This document shows, piece after piece, positions 63,172-64,000 of a DNA stretch of 64,000 bases. The notes below the pieces were generated by a model. It was given only the letters and a program-made list of their open reading frames with translations. It was not told the DNA's origin and did not search any database. This stretch comes from Cichorium intybus (lineage: Eukaryota; Streptophyta; Magnoliopsida; Asterales; Asteraceae). The stretch is taken from the NCBI GenBank assembly GCA_023525715.1, contig CM042010.1:62113729-62177728 (forward strand), read 5' to 3'. Numbering within the stretch: the stretch's first letter is position 1; every line of letters starts with the position of its first letter. The position numbers and the translations under genes are program-made.

Positions 63172-64000
63172 ATGATGTCTACATCTAACGAGAATAATGA
63201 ATCAATAATTATTAATAATGAAGAAAATGAATCAGGATATATATTTGATGCTCTAGTTAATAAAAATAATATAAATAAAGATGCTATTAGAAAATCAAAT
63301 TTTACATTATCAGAAAAACATAATTTTAAGTATGATACACTTAAAAATCTATTTTCAAGAAAAAATATTATTTATTATGGTAAAATAGTAGGTGAACAAC
63401 CGATACCTATAGAATCAACTCAAGGAAATATAATTATACCTATTATTAATAAACAACAAATCAAAAATAAAATACAACATATCAAAGAAATAGATCGATC
63501 AAAGATAGCATATATTCATATATCTACAATTCAAGTAATTTTGAAAAGTACTTTTAGTGATTTAGATACACCAATAGAATTAGAAATTAGAGATGATCGT
63601 ATAATTAATAGTCAAGAAAGTATTATTGCAAAAGGAAAAGGAAATTTAATTGAAAGAAAAATAAAATTTAATATAAATATACAATTAGGACTTAGTTTAA
63701 AAGATAGAAATCTAAGTAATAGTATTACAGTAAGATATAAATTATTAAGACAAAATTTTATGTTAAAAGGAAATCATCCTTTTACTTTAACATATCAAAT
63801 AAACTATGCATTAACAAATTCTCATCATAGTATTACATTTAAAACAGAAGATAGAATTCATATTGATAAAATATTTGAACCTTTATTATCTCTTGAATCA
63901 CCAAAAAGAATAGATAATAAACCAGTTTATGAAACAAATTTTCGACAACAAATAATTACACCTTTAGTTAAAAGAGACCCAATAATAGAGCCTCCAATTT
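63172..64000 (+). CDS. MP: Movement protein, cut by window edge
   Basis: Open from the double Met at 63172 to the end of the window (276 codons of about 316). It has ERKIKF where others have EGKIKF. Type A or B cannot be told from this part. Confidence 0.85.
   Translation, partial: MMSTSNENNESIIINNEENESGYIFDALVNKNNINKDAIRKSNFTLSEKHNFKYDTLKNLFSRKNIIYYGKIVGEQPIPIESTQGNIIIPIINKQQIKNKIQHIKEIDRSKIAYIHISTIQVILKSTFSDLDTPIELEIRDDRIINSQESIIAKGKGNLIERKIKFNINIQLGLSLKDRNLSNSITVRYKLLRQNFMLKGNHPFTLTYQINYALTNSHHSITFKTEDRIHIDKIFEPLLSLESPKRIDNKPVYETNFRQQIITPLVKRDPIIEPPI

Larger units (their letters stand above)
1..64000. mobile_element. Endogenous caulimovirid array
   Basis: The whole window is built from head-to-tail, head-to-head and tail-to-tail copies of one pararetrovirus family in both orientations. 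Every stretch longer than about 60 bp can be matched by eye to another viral copy in the window, apart from a few filler segments (19968-20067, part of 43584-43770). No integrase, LTR pair or host exon is visible, which separates it from a Ty3/Gypsy cluster. The copies look very similar to each other, so insertion or amplification seems fairly recent. Genus-level assignment to a soymovirus-like virus rests on gene order and is inference. Confidence 0.93.

Noticed and set aside
1..64000. LTR retrotransposon (Ty3/Gypsy or Copia) cluster
   Set aside because: RT and protease could fit Gypsy, but there is no integrase and no LTR pair, and MP, TAV and ORF VII are caulimovirid genes.

Overview
The window is a dense, rearranged array of endogenous plant pararetrovirus (family Caulimoviridae) DNA. 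I found no host gene, bacterial gene, rRNA gene or tRNA gene. The host is inferred to be a flowering plant. The evidence is a primer-binding site complementary to plant initiator tRNA-Met (TGGTATCAGAGC), a 30K-type movement protein, a capsid protein with a CCHC knuckle, a protease / reverse transcriptase / RNase H polyprotein and a transactivator/viroplasmin (TAV) with its small conserved domain. There is no integrase and there are no LTRs. The gene order is ORF VII, PBS, movement protein (MP), three small ORFs (called A, B, C here), capsid (CP), Pol, TAV. It most resembles the genus Soymovirus as I recall it (VII-I-A-B-C-IV-V-VI); the genus placement is inference.

The main observation is that no copy carries both CP and the protease/RT part of Pol. 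Component A units read VII-PBS-MP-A-B-C-CP-[RNase H remnant with repeat array]-TAV and lack protease and RT; they lie at 640-6491 (-), 30166-36630 (+), 43187-47555 (+) and 48789-54346 (+). Component B units read VII-PBS-MP-A-B-Pol-TAV and lack ORF C and CP; they lie at 10249-16855 (-), 24346-29957 (+), 39257-43186 (+) and 58727-62971 (-). All copies of a class share the same 5' and 3' joints. Both classes are about 6 kb and share promoter, leader, MP, ORFs A/B, the end of Pol and TAV. This is what a two-component (bipartite) pararetrovirus would look like, with CP and RT on separate molecules. A bipartite caulimovirid arrangement has been proposed before for florendoviruses; here it appears in a soymovirus-like lineage.

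A second shared element is an array of 5 to 10 tandem 30-bp units in the RNase H region. Each unit can fold as a short RNA hairpin with a GAAA (GNRA-type) loop and covarying stem pairs. Component A keeps this array although it has lost the enzyme around it.

Layout: 1-6491 (-) TAV fragment and unit A1; 6492-10243 Pol/TAV fragments (+); 10249-16855 (-) unit B1; 16856-22960 TAV-bearing fragments around a scrambled zone (19050-21065); 22961-24345 (-) fragments; 24346-30165 (+) unit B2, an A/B recombinant; 30166-36630 (+) unit A2; 36631-39256 rearranged Pol/TAV; 39257-43186 (+) unit B3; 43187-47555 (+) unit A3; 47556-48788 (-) promoter pieces; 48789-54346 (+) unit A4; 54347-58726 rearranged Pol/TAV/MP; 58727-62971 (-) unit B4; 62972-64000 (+) start of another MP. 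About 4 kb near 34.6-38.3 kb recurs at 52.3-56.0 kb with the same rearrangement joints, so part of the array was duplicated after integration.

The genes form a closely packed polycistronic chain: MP/A overlap at ATGA, A/B at ATGGTAA, B/Pol at ATGACTAA, Pol/TAV by 16 nt. This suits reinitiation promoted by TAV. Most copies are broken by nonsense codons or small indels. Still open are MP at 24926, 31104 and 43930, CP at 3209 and 32813, all four ORF C copies, and TAV at 11249 and 56001.
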